Shown: piece after piece, positions 33,843 to 45,900 of the stretch
Position numbering within the stretch: position 1 is the stretch's first letter
Layout of the letters: each line of letters opens with the position of its first letter
Assembly: GCF_040256395.1 (NCBI RefSeq)
Contig: NZ_CP158299.1
Span: forward strand, 1,765,501-1,829,500
Source: Deinococcus sonorensis KR-87
GTDB taxonomy: Bacteria; Deinococcota; Deinococci; Deinococcales; Deinococcaceae
Length of the DNA: 64,000 nt
Reading direction: 5' to 3'
Program-made: the position numbers and the translations under genes
Notes under the pieces: model-generated
What the model was told of the DNA's origin: nothing
What the model saw: the letters and a program-made list of their open reading frames with translations, nothing else
Databases searched by the model: none

Positions 33843-35081
33843 ATGAGTGTACGCGCCCAAACACAGCCGCGCGGCGGCGTCAGCCCGAAGGTGGTGCTGT
33901 TCCTGACCATCTTTGTGGCGATGCTGGGGCTGAGCGTGCTGTTTCCCATCATCGCGCCGCTGTCGCGCCAGCTGGGCCTGACCGAAACCCAGACCGGCTG
34001 GTTTTCCACCGCCTACAGCCTGATGCAGTTTCTGTTCGCGCCGATCTGGGGCGCGCGCAGCGAGCGCGTCGGGCGCAAGCCGGTGCTGCTGCTGGGGCTG
34101 GTGGGCTTTGGCCTGAGCTTCGGGCTGTTCGCCCTGTTCGCGCAGCTGGGGCTGCGCGGCGTCCTCAGCGGCGGCCTGCTGTTCACGCTGCTGGTGGGGG
34201 CGCGGGTGGTGGGCGGCGTGCTGTCCAGCGCCACCCTGCCCACCGCCCAGGCGATGATGGCCGACCTGACCGGCCGGGAGAACCGCGCCGCCGCCATGGG
34301 CCTGATCGGGGCGGCCTTCGGCCTGGGCGTGGTGTTCGGACCGGCGCTGGGCGCCGGACTGGCTCACTTCGGGCTGGTGGTGCCGGTGGTGTTCAGCGCC
34401 GCGCTGGGGCTGGCCACGGCGGCCCTGGCCAGCGTCACGCTGCACGAAACCCGGCAGCCGCAGGCGGACACGGCGGCGCGGGTCAGCCGCCGGTCGCTGC
34501 TGCACGGGTCCATCCTGTTCTTTCTGGGGGTCAGCGCGCTGTACACGCTCGCGTCGGTTGGCATGGAGCAGACCATCGGGTTCTACGTGCAGGACACGCT
34601 GCACCTGAGCAGTGCCCGCACCGCCACCACGGTGGGCCTGATGCTGGCGATCTTCGGCTTCCTGGCGGCGGCGGTGCAGGGCGGGGCCATCCGCCCGCTC
34701 AGCAAGCGCCTGTCGCCGGCCCTGCTGCTGCCGGCCGGCCTGGTGGTGATGGGTGCGGGCATGCTGCTGCTGCCGGCCACCAGCACCTTCTGGAGCATCA
34801 CCGGAGCGCTGGCGCTGGTGGGCGTGGGCAGCGCGATCCTCGGGCCCACGCTGTCAGCGGCCCTGTCGCTCAGCGTGGGCGAGCACGGCCAGGGGCAGGT
34901 CGCCGGGCTGAACAGCAGCGCGCTGGCGCTGGGCCGCATGACCGGCCCGCTGCTCGGCACCGGGCTGTATCAGAAGGTGTCGCACGGCGCGCCGTACCTG
35001 CTGAGCGGTGGGGTGCTGCTGGCGCTGCTGGTGGTGTCGCTGCTGAGTCTGCCGCGCCTGCGCAGCGCCCTGCACGCCTGA
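33843..35081 (+). CDS. MFS multidrug exporter (TetA/Bcr-like)
   Basis: A 412-residue transporter with 12 predicted helices. First helix [20 protein letters not shown]; motif [21 protein letters not shown] between TM2 and TM3 is well preserved; [20 protein letters not shown] and [18 protein letters not shown] (motif C, antiporter) follow. These motifs mark drug:proton antiporters of the 12-TM DHA1 group. Substrate unknown. TAGACT 7 nt upstream fixes the start; the 71-residue protein follows after 3 nt. Confidence 0.9.
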   Translation: MSVRAQTQPRGGVSPKVVLFLTIFVAMLGLSVLFPIIAPLSRQLGLTETQTGWFSTAYSLMQFLFAPIWGARSERVGRKPVLLLGLVGFGLSFGLFALFAQLGLRGVLSGGLLFTLLVGARVVGGVLSSATLPTAQAMMADLTGRENRAAAMGLIGAAFGLGVVFGPALGAGLAHFGLVVPVVFSAALGLATAALASVTLHETRQPQADTAARVSRRSLLHGSILFFLGVSALYTLASVGMEQTIGFYVQDTLHLSSARTATTVGLMLAIFGFLAAAVQGGAIRPLSKRLSPALLLPAGLVVMGAGMLLLPATSTFWSITGALALVGVGSAILGPTLSAALSLSVGEHGQGQVAGLNSSALALGRMTGPLLGTGLYQKVSHGAPYLLSGGVLLALLVVSLLSLPRLRSALHA

Positions 35082-35084
35082 AGC

Positions 35085-35300
35085 GTGCCGCAGCTGGTGT
35101 ACGTGCTGGAACTGCTGCGGCCCGGCGGGGTGGTGCGCGCCCACTTCGCCCAGACGGAGGGGGCGGCGAGGCGGGCGGCCGGGGCGCGCCACCGTCTGGA
35201 GGGCCGCTGGCTGGCCGGGCCGGACCGTGAGGTGGTTGCCCAGCTGTGGGCCGGGCAGACGCTGGTGGCCCAGGTAAGGCGCGAGACGCTGGACGACTGA
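35085..35300 (+). CDS. Small hypothetical protein downstream of the MFS exporter
   Basis: A 71-residue arginine-rich protein starting at GTG 3 nt after the MFS stop. It reads PQLVYVLELLRPGGVVRAHF then a charged amphipathic part ending QVRRETLDD. No family recognised. The strict spacing and the strong terminator placed 9 nt after its stop argue that it is translated, but conservation has not been tested. Confidence 0.5.
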   Translation: MPQLVYVLELLRPGGVVRAHFAQTEGAARRAAGARHRLEGRWLAGPDREVVAQLWAGQTLVAQVRRETLDD

Positions 35301-35309
35301 ACCGTCAAC

Positions 35310-35357
35310 GACAGCAGCGGGCCGCCACCCTGTTGGGAGTGGCGGCCCGCTGCTGTC
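35310..35357. terminator. Strong bidirectional terminator
   Basis: A 19-bp perfect stem (GACAGCAGCGGGCCGCCAC, 35310-35328, with 35339-35357) and a 10-nt loop between convergent units. Confidence 0.85.
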
Positions 35358-35363
35358 CGGTCT

Positions 35364-35774
35364 TCAGACGTTGAAGCCGAACATCCGCATCTGGCGCTTG
35401 CCGTCGTCGGACATCTTCTCCGGGGCCCACGGCGGCGACCACACGAAGTCCACCTCCACCTGATTCACCCCGTCCAGCCGCATCACGGCCATCTCGGCGT
35501 CGGCGCGGATCAGGTCCTGCACCGGGCAGCCCACCGAGGTGAGCGTCATGGTGATCTCCACGTTGCCGGCCTCGCTCACGTCCACGCCGTAGATCAGGCC
35601 CAGGTCCACCACGTTCACCGGGATTTCCGGGTCCTTGACGACCTTCAGCGCCTCCAGCACCTGGGCCTGGCTGGGCAGGCCCGGCGCGACCGGGGTGGTG
35701 CTGGGGTTGGTCAGCGCGCCCGCGTAGCTGCCGTCGCCCGCGCTGGTGTCCATGTTGGTGTCGGGGTCGCTCAT
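35364..35774 (-). CDS. DUF59/MIP18-family Fe-S assembly factor (SufT/PaaD-like)
   Basis: A 136-residue protein whose first 35 residues are a flexible tail, followed by the DUF59 domain: VLEALKVVKDPEIPVNVVDL, GLIYGVDV, ITMTLTSVGCPVQDLI (reactive cysteine) and VEVDFVWSPPWAPEKMSDDG. Members help mature iron-sulfur proteins, as SufT does. It overlaps the rhodanese gene by 4 nt (ATGA) and has GGAGG before its ATG. The pair probably forms a sulfur/Fe-S unit. Confidence 0.88.
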   Translation of the reverse strand: MSDPDTNMDTSAGDGSYAGALTNPSTTPVAPGLPSQAQVLEALKVVKDPEIPVNVVDLGLIYGVDVSEAGNVEITMTLTSVGCPVQDLIRADAEMAVMRLDGVNQVEVDFVWSPPWAPEKMSDDGKRQMRMFGFNV

Positions 35775-36088
35775 GCCGTTCCTCCTTCTTCGGTGGGCAG
35801 GCCGGCCTGCTGCCACGCCAGGGTGCCGCCCTGCAGGTTGGTGACGTTGCTGTACCCGCGCTGCAGCAGGTACTGGCCGGCCCGCTCGCTGCGCGCGCCG
35901 CTGCGGCAGATCATGATCAGTTCGGCGTCCTGCGGCAGTTCCTGGTAGCGCGCCTCGAACTCGCTGAGCGGGATCAGCTGCGCGCCCTGGGCGTGCACCT
36001 CCTGGTATTCGTTCGGCTCGCGCACGTCGATCAGCAGGGCACCCTGCTGCACACGCTCCTGGGCTTGCTGGGGGTTGAGCTCGTTCAT
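35771..36088 (-). CDS. Single-domain rhodanese
   Basis: A 105-residue sulfurtransferase: ALLIDVREPNEYQEVHAQGA, IPLSEFEARYQELPQDAELI, active-site loop MICRSGARSERAGQYLL (Cys of CRSGAR binds persulfide), and C-terminal NLQGGTLAWQQAGLP. It transfers sulfane sulfur, likely to the Fe-S or thiolation machinery considering the coupled DUF59 gene. TATGCT (36101-36096) lies 7 nt before the ATG. Confidence 0.93.
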   Translation of the reverse strand: MNELNPQQAQERVQQGALLIDVREPNEYQEVHAQGAQLIPLSEFEARYQELPQDAELIMICRSGARSERAGQYLLQRGYSNVTNLQGGTLAWQQAGLPTEEGGTA

Positions 36089-36200
36089 GCCTTCCAGCAT
36101 ACAGGGGCCGCTCCGGGCAAAGGTGCCCTGATCTCCGAGGAGCCGCAGGCGTGCAGCCGCTACAGTGGGGCGGAGCATCCACACCCGTATGGAGGGCGTC

Positions 36201-37022
36201 ATGAACGAACTGGCCGGAACGGTAGCGCTGGTGACCGGAGCAAGCCGTGGGGTGGGGCGGGGCGTCGTGCTGGCGCTCGCGCAGCAGGGAGCGGCGGTGT
36301 ACTTTACCGGCCGCACGGTGCAGGAAGGCGAGGGAACGGTGCGGCTGCCCGGCAGCCTGCAGCGGACCGAACAGGACGCGCGCGCCCAGGGCGGCACCGC
36401 CACCGGCCTCCAGTGCGACCACACCGACGACGACCAGACCCGGGCCGTCATCGAGCGGATTCAGCACGACCACGGCCGACTGGACCTGCTGGTCAACAAC
36501 GTCTGGGGCGGGTATGAGCACTACTTCGACGGCACGCCCTTCTGGGAGGAGCGGGGCTTCTGGACCGAGCCGCTGAACCGCTGGGACCGGATGTTCCAGG
36601 CGGGTGTGCGCGCCCATTACGTCACGTCCAGCCTCGCCGTGCCGCTGCTGCTGCGCTCTGAGCGCGCCCTGGTGGCGACCATTTCCTTCATCGCGTCCGG
36701 GCGGGTGGACATGGGCGTGGCCTACGGGGCGGCGAAGGCCGCCGATGACCACATGACCGCGTGCATGGCGCATGAGCTGCAGCCGCACGGAGTTGCGGCG
36801 CTGGCGCTGCATCCGGGGCTGGTGCGGACCGAGGGGGTGGTGCAGTCCGGCGCCTTCGACCTGAGTACCTCCCACTCGCCGGAGCTAGTGGGGCTGGTCA
36901 TCTCGGCGCTGCTGCGTGACCCGCAGCTGCTCCAGCGCTCCGGCCAGGCATTGGCCGTGCTGCGGCTGGCCGGTGAGTACGGGCTGTCCGATCTCGGCGG
37001 CCAGCCGCTGCCCGTGGAGTAG
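36201..37022 (+). CDS. Short-chain dehydrogenase/reductase, DHRS1-like
   Basis: A 273-residue Rossmann enzyme. Cofactor motif VTGASRGVGRGVVLAL (about 11-26), YFTGRTV marking NADP preference, LDLLVNNVWGGYEHYF, and catalytic Ser/Tyr/Lys in ATISFIASGRVDMGVAYGAA then K. The NNVWGGYE and FWEE segments are shared with DHRS1, a reductase of steroids and xenobiotics. The C-terminal ~50 residues extend beyond classical SDRs. TACAGT (36161-36166) gives a short leader; GGAGGG lies 4 nt before ATG 36201, and ATG 36189 is an alternative. Confidence 0.88.
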   Translation: MNELAGTVALVTGASRGVGRGVVLALAQQGAAVYFTGRTVQEGEGTVRLPGSLQRTEQDARAQGGTATGLQCDHTDDDQTRAVIERIQHDHGRLDLLVNNVWGGYEHYFDGTPFWEERGFWTEPLNRWDRMFQAGVRAHYVTSSLAVPLLLRSERALVATISFIASGRVDMGVAYGAAKAADDHMTACMAHELQPHGVAALALHPGLVRTEGVVQSGAFDLSTSHSPELVGLVISALLRDPQLLQRSGQALAVLRLAGEYGLSDLGGQPLPVE

Positions 37023-37068
37023 GACGCGCGGAACGGTGGAGCGGGCCAGCTCAGGCCATACTGGCGGC

Positions 37069-37365
37069 ATGACCGACGTGCTGCCTCTCGACCGGCTGCT
37101 GATTGACCTGCGCCCGGAGCCGTTGCGGGTCAGGGGCCCCCTGGAGCCACTGGTGCCCAACCGGGTCCGGGCGGTGACGCTGGAGCAGATCGAGGCCGGC
37201 ACCCACGGCCTGACGCCCGACCTGGGGCCGCTGCTGGTCATCTGTGAGCGGGGCATCCGCAGCGGCCTGGCGGCGCGGTTCCTGCGGTCCGACGGGCTGG
37301 ACGCCGAGGCGTACCCGGGGGGCGTCCCGGCCCTGCTGGAAGCGCTGCAGCGCCCCGGCGGGTAG
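37069..37365 (+). CDS. Short divergent rhodanese-like protein
   Basis: A 98-residue protein. LPLDRLLIDLRPEPLRVRGP replaces the usual DVR start and LLVICERGIRSGLAARFL carries an active-site Cys-x4-Arg-like loop. The fold is that of a trimmed rhodanese with YPGG near the end. Activity is uncertain since the loop is CERGIRSG rather than CRSGxR. CATACT (37057-37062) lies 6 nt before the ATG, consistent with a leaderless start. Confidence 0.7.
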   Translation: MTDVLPLDRLLIDLRPEPLRVRGPLEPLVPNRVRAVTLEQIEAGTHGLTPDLGPLLVICERGIRSGLAARFLRSDGLDAEAYPGGVPALLEALQRPGG

Positions 37366-37395
37366 CCGGGACTCCACAAAACGGGCGGTATTCGC

Positions 37396-37401
37396 TACAC
37401 T
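37396..37401 (+). promoter_or_regulatory. -10 box of efp
   Basis: TACACT; the efp leader is then about 75 nt and carries AAGGAG just before the ATG. No clear -35. Confidence 0.55.
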
Positions 37402-37482
37402 ACGGAACGGTGTCTGCCCTCCTCATGTGGCCTTCAGGGTCCAGGATGCGCGCGGACGAGCAGCACAGCCACAAGGAGAAAC

Positions 37483-38040
37483 ATGATCAGCGTAACTGAA
37501 CTGAGAAACGGCACGAAAGTGCAGATGGACGGCGGCCTGTGGGAATGCCTGGACTACTCGCACCTCAAGATGGGGCGCGGCGGCGCGAAGGTGGTCACCA
37601 AGTTCCGCAACATGGAAACCGGCAGCATCGTGGACCGCACCTTCAACAGCACCGAAAAGCTGCAGGACATCTTCGTGGAGACCAAGCCGATGCAGTACCT
37701 CTACAAGGACGGCAACGACTTCATCTTCATGGACATGGAAACCTATGACCAGGTGTCGCTGCCCCCGGTGCTGGCCGGCGACTCGGCCAAGTTCCTGAAG
37801 GAGAACATGGAGGTCGAGGTCTCGATGTTCGGGGACAAGGCACTCAAGATCGTGCTGCCGAACAAGGTGGTGCTCAAGATCATCGAGACGGCCCCCGGCG
37901 TGCGCGGCGACACCGTGTCGGGTGGCACCAAGCCGGCCGTGTTGGAGGGAGGCGCCACCGTGCAGGTGCCGCTGTTCGTGGACCAGGGCACCGACGTGAA
38001 CGTGGACACCCGCACCGGCGAGTACCTCAGCCGCGCCTGA
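37483..38040 (+). CDS. efp: Translation elongation factor P
   Basis: A 185-residue three-domain OB/KOW protein that rescues ribosomes stalled at polyproline. [20 protein letters not shown] starts domain I; the loop that enters the peptidyl-transferase centre is [10 protein letters not shown], with Arg instead of the lysine modified by EpmA in E. coli, as in Thermus EF-P. YVDQGTDV-like '[20 protein letters not shown]' is the C-terminal signature. No modification gene is nearby. AAGGAG 5 nt upstream and a long leader set it apart from the leaderless genes. Confidence 0.97.
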   Translation: MISVTELRNGTKVQMDGGLWECLDYSHLKMGRGGAKVVTKFRNMETGSIVDRTFNSTEKLQDIFVETKPMQYLYKDGNDFIFMDMETYDQVSLPPVLAGDSAKFLKENMEVEVSMFGDKALKIVLPNKVVLKIIETAPGVRGDTVSGGTKPAVLEGGATVQVPLFVDQGTDVNVDTRTGEYLSRA

Positions 38041-38055
38041 CCATCTGGCCCCAAG

Positions 38056-38081
38056 CCGCCCTCCAGCTGGAGGGCGGTTTT
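38056..38081 (+). terminator. Rho-independent terminator of efp
   Basis: CCGCCCTCCAG/CTGGAGGGCGG stem (38056-38077) followed by TTTT (38078-38081), the best terminator of the window. Confidence 0.9.
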
Positions 38082-38203
38082 GCGTGGCCCCGAACAGACG
38101 CGCTGCGGGGTGCTGTCACCGGAGCAAAACGTCCGTTAGACTGCGGCGTCTGATCCTGCGCGGTCATCCCAACAAACTTGCACCGCAACACGAAGGAGTG
38201 CTC

Positions 38204-38701
38204 ATGGACCCCAAGGACCTCAAGGATATTCTGCAGGCGCTGGAATCCGCCGACGTGCGCGAATTCAGCCTCAAGACCGCCGACTACGACCTGAACCTGC
38301 GGCGCGGCCCGGACCCGCAGCCGGTGATGATGGTCCCGGCCCCCGCCCCGGTGGCCCAGGCCCAGCCGGCCCCCGCCGCGCCTGCTGCCCCGGCCGCGCC
38401 GGCCAGTGAGCCGGCTGCGGCCCCGGCACCGGCCGCGTCCACGCCCACCCCTGCTGCGGCCAGCAGCGGCACGCCGGTCAAGGCGCCCATCGTGGGCACC
38501 TTCTACTCGGCCAGCAGCCCGGACGCGGCCCCCTTCGTGAAGGTGGGCGACCGGGTAGAGGTGGGGCAGGTGCTGTGCATCATCGAGGCCATGAAGCTGA
38601 TGAACGAGATCGAGTCCGAGTCGGCCGGAACTGTGCGCGAGATTCTGGTTCGCAACGCCGAGCCGGTCGAGTACGGCCAGACGCTGTTTATCGTCGAGTA
38701 A
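38204..38701 (+). CDS. accB: Biotin carboxyl carrier protein of acetyl-CoA carboxylase
   Basis: A 165-residue protein. N-terminal [20 protein letters not shown], an Ala/Pro-rich hinge (about 43-95), then the biotinyl domain with the target lysine in [15 protein letters not shown] and C-terminal [11 protein letters not shown]. It carries CO2 on biotin between AccC and the carboxyltransferase to make malonyl-CoA. AAGGAG (38193-38198) fixes ATG 38204; TAGACT (38137-38142) is the probable -10. accC follows after 68 nt. Confidence 0.95.
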   Translation: MDPKDLKDILQALESADVREFSLKTADYDLNLRRGPDPQPVMMVPAPAPVAQAQPAPAAPAAPAAPASEPAAAPAPAASTPTPAAASSGTPVKAPIVGTFYSASSPDAAPFVKVGDRVEVGQVLCIIEAMKLMNEIESESAGTVREILVRNAEPVEYGQTLFIVE

Positions 38702-38769
38702 GCGGGCGGCGGGCCACCGGCCGGCGCAGCCCGGACGGTGGCCCGCGTTCACCCGGCCAGGGGGCAGAC

Positions 38770-40113
<1,344 letters not shown>

Positions 40114-40140
40114 CGGGTCAGATGGCCTGAGCAGCGAACA

Positions 40141-40191
40141 GGCCCGTCACCGGCAGGACCACGACCATCCGCGTCCTGCCGGTGACGGGCC
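40141..40191 (+). terminator. Long hairpin after accC
   Basis: A perfect 19-bp stem (GGCCCGTCACCGGCAGGAC, 40141-40159, with 40173-40191) and 13-nt loop; weak T-run (CGCTTGC). Confidence 0.7.
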
Positions 40192-40285
40192 GCTTGCATA
40201 GCTCGGCCGGACGGTCACTGCTTCACCAGGAAGCCTCGCCAATCGGTAAACGGTGGGCGCAGGTTCTCTGCGCTAGCCTGCGGCC

Positions 40286-42358
<2,073 letters not shown>

Positions 42359-42404
42359 CCATGGTCCCGCTCCGGTTCCATTGAGGCCCGCTATACTGCC
42401 GCTC

Positions 42405-42848
42405 ATGGAAGACATCCTCAAAGGACGCCTGGGCGGTGACAGCGGCTACGACATCCGCTGCGCCATCGACGGCGACCGCATCACGGGCCGCGCGGGCGGC
42501 AGGCTGCACGGCAAGGACATCAATCTGGAAATCACCGAGCGGGGCGTTCAGGGCACTGTCGGCGAAGCGCCGGTCAAGATCGAGCTGCAGGAAGGCGAGC
42601 TGAAGGGCAATGTGGGCAGCGAGAAGCTGACCCTGCGCGGCGTGGACCGCGTGACCGGCTTCTTCGGTGAGCCGATCGTCGGCTGGAATGTGGTGGCGCA
42701 GCAGCAGGGCAGCTCGCTGGTGGGCCGCCTGGGCAGCACCGTGCTGGGCCGCGACTTCCAGCTGGACCTGGGCTCGGCCCCTGGCTGGGTGGGCGCCCTG
42801 GTGGCCGTGGTGGCCTTCTACGCCCTGGAGCCGCGCGCCAGCCGCTAA
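42405..42848 (+). CDS. Beta-rich hypothetical protein with C-terminal membrane helix
   Basis: A 147-residue protein made of short beta-prone repeats rich in glycine (LKGRLGGDSGYDIRCAIDGD, ITGRAGGRLHGKDINLEITE, VQGTVGEAPVKIELQEGELK, LVGRLGSTVLGRDFQLDLGS), ending in WVGALVAVVAFYALEP, a possible tail anchor. I do not know the family. TATACT (42392-42397) lies 7 nt before the ATG. It sits 46 nt after the ABC-F gene and convergent to tamB. Confidence 0.7.
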   Translation: MEDILKGRLGGDSGYDIRCAIDGDRITGRAGGRLHGKDINLEITERGVQGTVGEAPVKIELQEGELKGNVGSEKLTLRGVDRVTGFFGEPIVGWNVVAQQQGSSLVGRLGSTVLGRDFQLDLGSAPGWVGALVAVVAFYALEPRASR

Positions 42849-42865
42849 GAGGGAGCGCACAGCAG

Positions 42866-42893
42866 AAGAGGCGGGCCAGCTGGCCCGCCTCTT
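42866..42893. terminator. Bidirectional terminator before the tamB 3' end
   Basis: AAGAGGCGGGCCAG/CTGGCCCGCCTCTT perfect stem; CTTGTTG follows on the plus strand. Confidence 0.8.
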
Positions 42894-42906
42894 CTTGTTG
42901 CCGGAT

Positions 42907-45900
42907 TTACCAGCGGTATACGTACCCGAAGCTGACCCGGGTGCTGTTGCCGGACTGCACCCCGATCTGCACGCTGCTGCGCCCGGTCACGTTGTAGGCG
43001 GCCGAGAACGACGGCTGCAGGCTGGTGAGGTTCAGGCCCTGGATCGGGGTGCTGGCCTTGAAGGTCAGGCGGTTGTCGGGCGTGGTGTAGGTGGCGTCAA
43101 TCAGGCCCTGCCCGGTCAGGTCCACCTGATACTGCAGGTACAGCTGCCGGGTCAGGTACGAGCCCACCGTCAGCTTGGCCCCGAAGGTGGTGCTGCCGTT
43201 CTCGCCCGGCAGGTCGGCGCTGATGCGGAACACGTCCAGGCCCAGCGCCTGCGCCACGTTGCGCTGGAACTCGCCCAGCACAAACACGTTCAGGGCGGTG
43301 CGGATGGCGCTGGTGCCCAGGTTGCCCAGGTTGCTCGGCAGGGTGGTCAGGTCCGGGGTGCCCAGCGCCACCAGCGCGTACAGCTGCGCTTCTGCAGCCG
43401 GGTTGTTGGCCGAGTAGTCGCTGCCGGCATTGGTGCAGTTGCGGGTGCAGGTCAGGTGGGTTTCCAGCGTCAGCGTGCTGGCCCCGCCCGACTGACGCAC
43501 GAAGCGGCCATCCAGCGTCAGCTGCACCCCGATCAGGCCGCCGGTGTTGAGCGGCACGTCGCCGGTGGCGTTCACCGCCAGCACCGGGTACACGCCGGTT
43601 CCGTCGAAGGTGGCGGTGGCGGTGTTGAGCGCGAACTCGTTGTCGCGCAGGTCCACGCTGCCGCGCAGCGCGTGGATGTCGCCGCTCAGCCGCGGGTCGG
43701 CGCCGCTGCCCGACAGCGTCAGGGCGCCGCCCAGCTCGGCGCGGGCCAGCGTCTCGTCCACCCGGATGCCGTTGGGTGCCCGCAGCGGAATGTTCAGGAA
43801 GTGCAGCCGCGCCAGCAGCGGGCTGGCGGCGCGGCTGGCCGCCTGCTGCGCTTCGGTCTCCGGGAACACCGTCAGCTCCTCCGGCAGCGGACTGACGTAG
43901 TTGACGTCGCCAGTCGCGCTGCCCGCTGCCGCCGCGCCGCTGCTCTGGCCGGGGGCCGGCAGCACGCTGGGGCCGCTTCCGCTCCCGGGCGCGGCCTGAC
44001 CCAGAAGCAGGCTGCCCAGCGTCACCTGCCCGCTCACGTTGATTGGGGCGTCGCTGGCCTCGCCCTGCTGCACCACCTTCAGGTCGGCGTTGATGCGGCT
44101 CTCGCGGGCAAAGATCAGGCTGACCGGCAGGTTGAAGTTGCGGGTGGTGAGCGACAGGTTGATGGCCGGGCTCAGCTCGCCGCTCACCACCGCGCTGCCC
44201 ACGTTGCTGCCGCCGATGGCCTGCGCCCGCACCGCGTAGCCGTCCGCCGTCTGGCTGAGGGTGGCGCTGAGGTTGTCGATGCGGCCGAGCGACGGCGGCA
44301 CCAGCAGGCCCTGGTACGTCGCCGTCAGCCCGGACAGCTTCAGGCTGGCCAGCGTGCCGCGCGCCGTGATGCTGCCGTTGGCCCCGAACGTGCCGCCGGT
44401 CAGCACCCGGCCGTCGGCCGAGAAGGCGCCGGTATCGAGCAGCTGGGCATTCAGGGTCGGCACCTGCACGCTCAGGCCGCTGACGCTGCCCTGCAGGTTG
44501 CTGGCGTTCAGGCGACCGACCGGCCGCTCGTAGCTGCCGCCCACCTGCACCGTCAGGCTGCCCTGCAGGCTGGGCGCCTGCTCCCGGATACCGGGAATCA
44601 GCGACAGCACCGGGGTAAAGGTGGTGTTCTGGAAGTTGGCCGTCACGCCCACCGCCCGGTGGGTGTAGGCGCCGGTCACGTCCCAGCGGCCGGCGCCACT
44701 TAAGTGCAGGTCCACCGAGGTCAGCTCGCGGTTGGCATAACGGATCACGCCGCTGCCAGTCAGCGTCTGGGTCAGCGGCTTCTGACTCTGGGTGTCCAGC
44801 ATGCCGCCGGTCACCGAGAGCCGCTCGGCCACGACCGTCGCGTCGCCGCTCAGCGGGTCCGACATCGGCGCCCGGAAGCGCACGATGCCGGTCAGCAGGC
44901 CCTGGCCCGGCAGCGGGCCGCTGAACGCCGCGATCAGGGCGTCGGCCGGCAGGCCACGCATCTGCACGGTGCCGCTGACCACGCCGCCCGACAGCGCGCC
45001 CACCAGGGTGGAGGTGGCCGCCTGGGTGCTGCCCAGCGAGCCGCGCAGGCGCCAGTCGCCGCCCACCTGGGTGCCTTCCACCCGCGCCGCCAGGGTGGTG
45101 TTGCCGACCGTCAGGGCGCCGGAGCGCAGCACGAAGGTGCCGCCGCCGTCCGAGATGCTGGCCTCGCCGCTGACCGCGCCCTTCAGGTAGGGCGCCACCT
45201 TCAGCCCCGACAGTTCCAGGCCGCCCAGCGAGGCGCGCACCGCGTACCCCTCGCCGGTCGGCTGCACGCCGCCGAGGCTGGTTAGCTGCGGAAGCAGGTC
45301 GGCCAGACCGCCGCTGCCGCTCAGGTCCACGCCGGTCTCGCCGCCGGCGGTGCTGGTGGTGGCCGAGGCGTTCAGCACGAAGCGCTGGCCGTCCAGCGAC
45401 ACGGTGCCGTCCAGCGTGGGCGACAGGCCGGCCACCGTCAGCGGGAACTGCTGCACGGTGACGCCGCCGGTCAGCCCGTCCGCGTCCAGCCGGGCGTCCG
45501 CGTTGAGGGTGCCCTGGCCCTGGGTGAGCCGCGCCGAGAGGGCCCCGGTGGTGCGGGTCTCGCCCTGGTTGGCGTTGAAGGTCACGCTGCCGTACGGCGC
45601 CTGCAGCGCGGCTTCGGCCCGCACCCGGCCGGCGCTCAGCTGCACGCTGCCGGTCAGGCTGCCCTCCACCGGCAGGTTCACCACCGGCAGCGTGTACCCG
45701 CTGCGGCCGTCCTGCAGCTGCAGCGACAGCGCACCGTCAAGGGTCCGGGTATTCACGGTGCCGCTGGCCGTCAGGCGGCCGGCGAGGTCCGCCAGTTGCA
45801 GCCGGTCCAGCTGCAGCCCCGGCAGGTTCACGCCCAGCTGGCTGCCATTCCAGCGCACCCGCCCGGCGGTGAGGCCGTCCGTGACGTTCAGGTCCACGCC

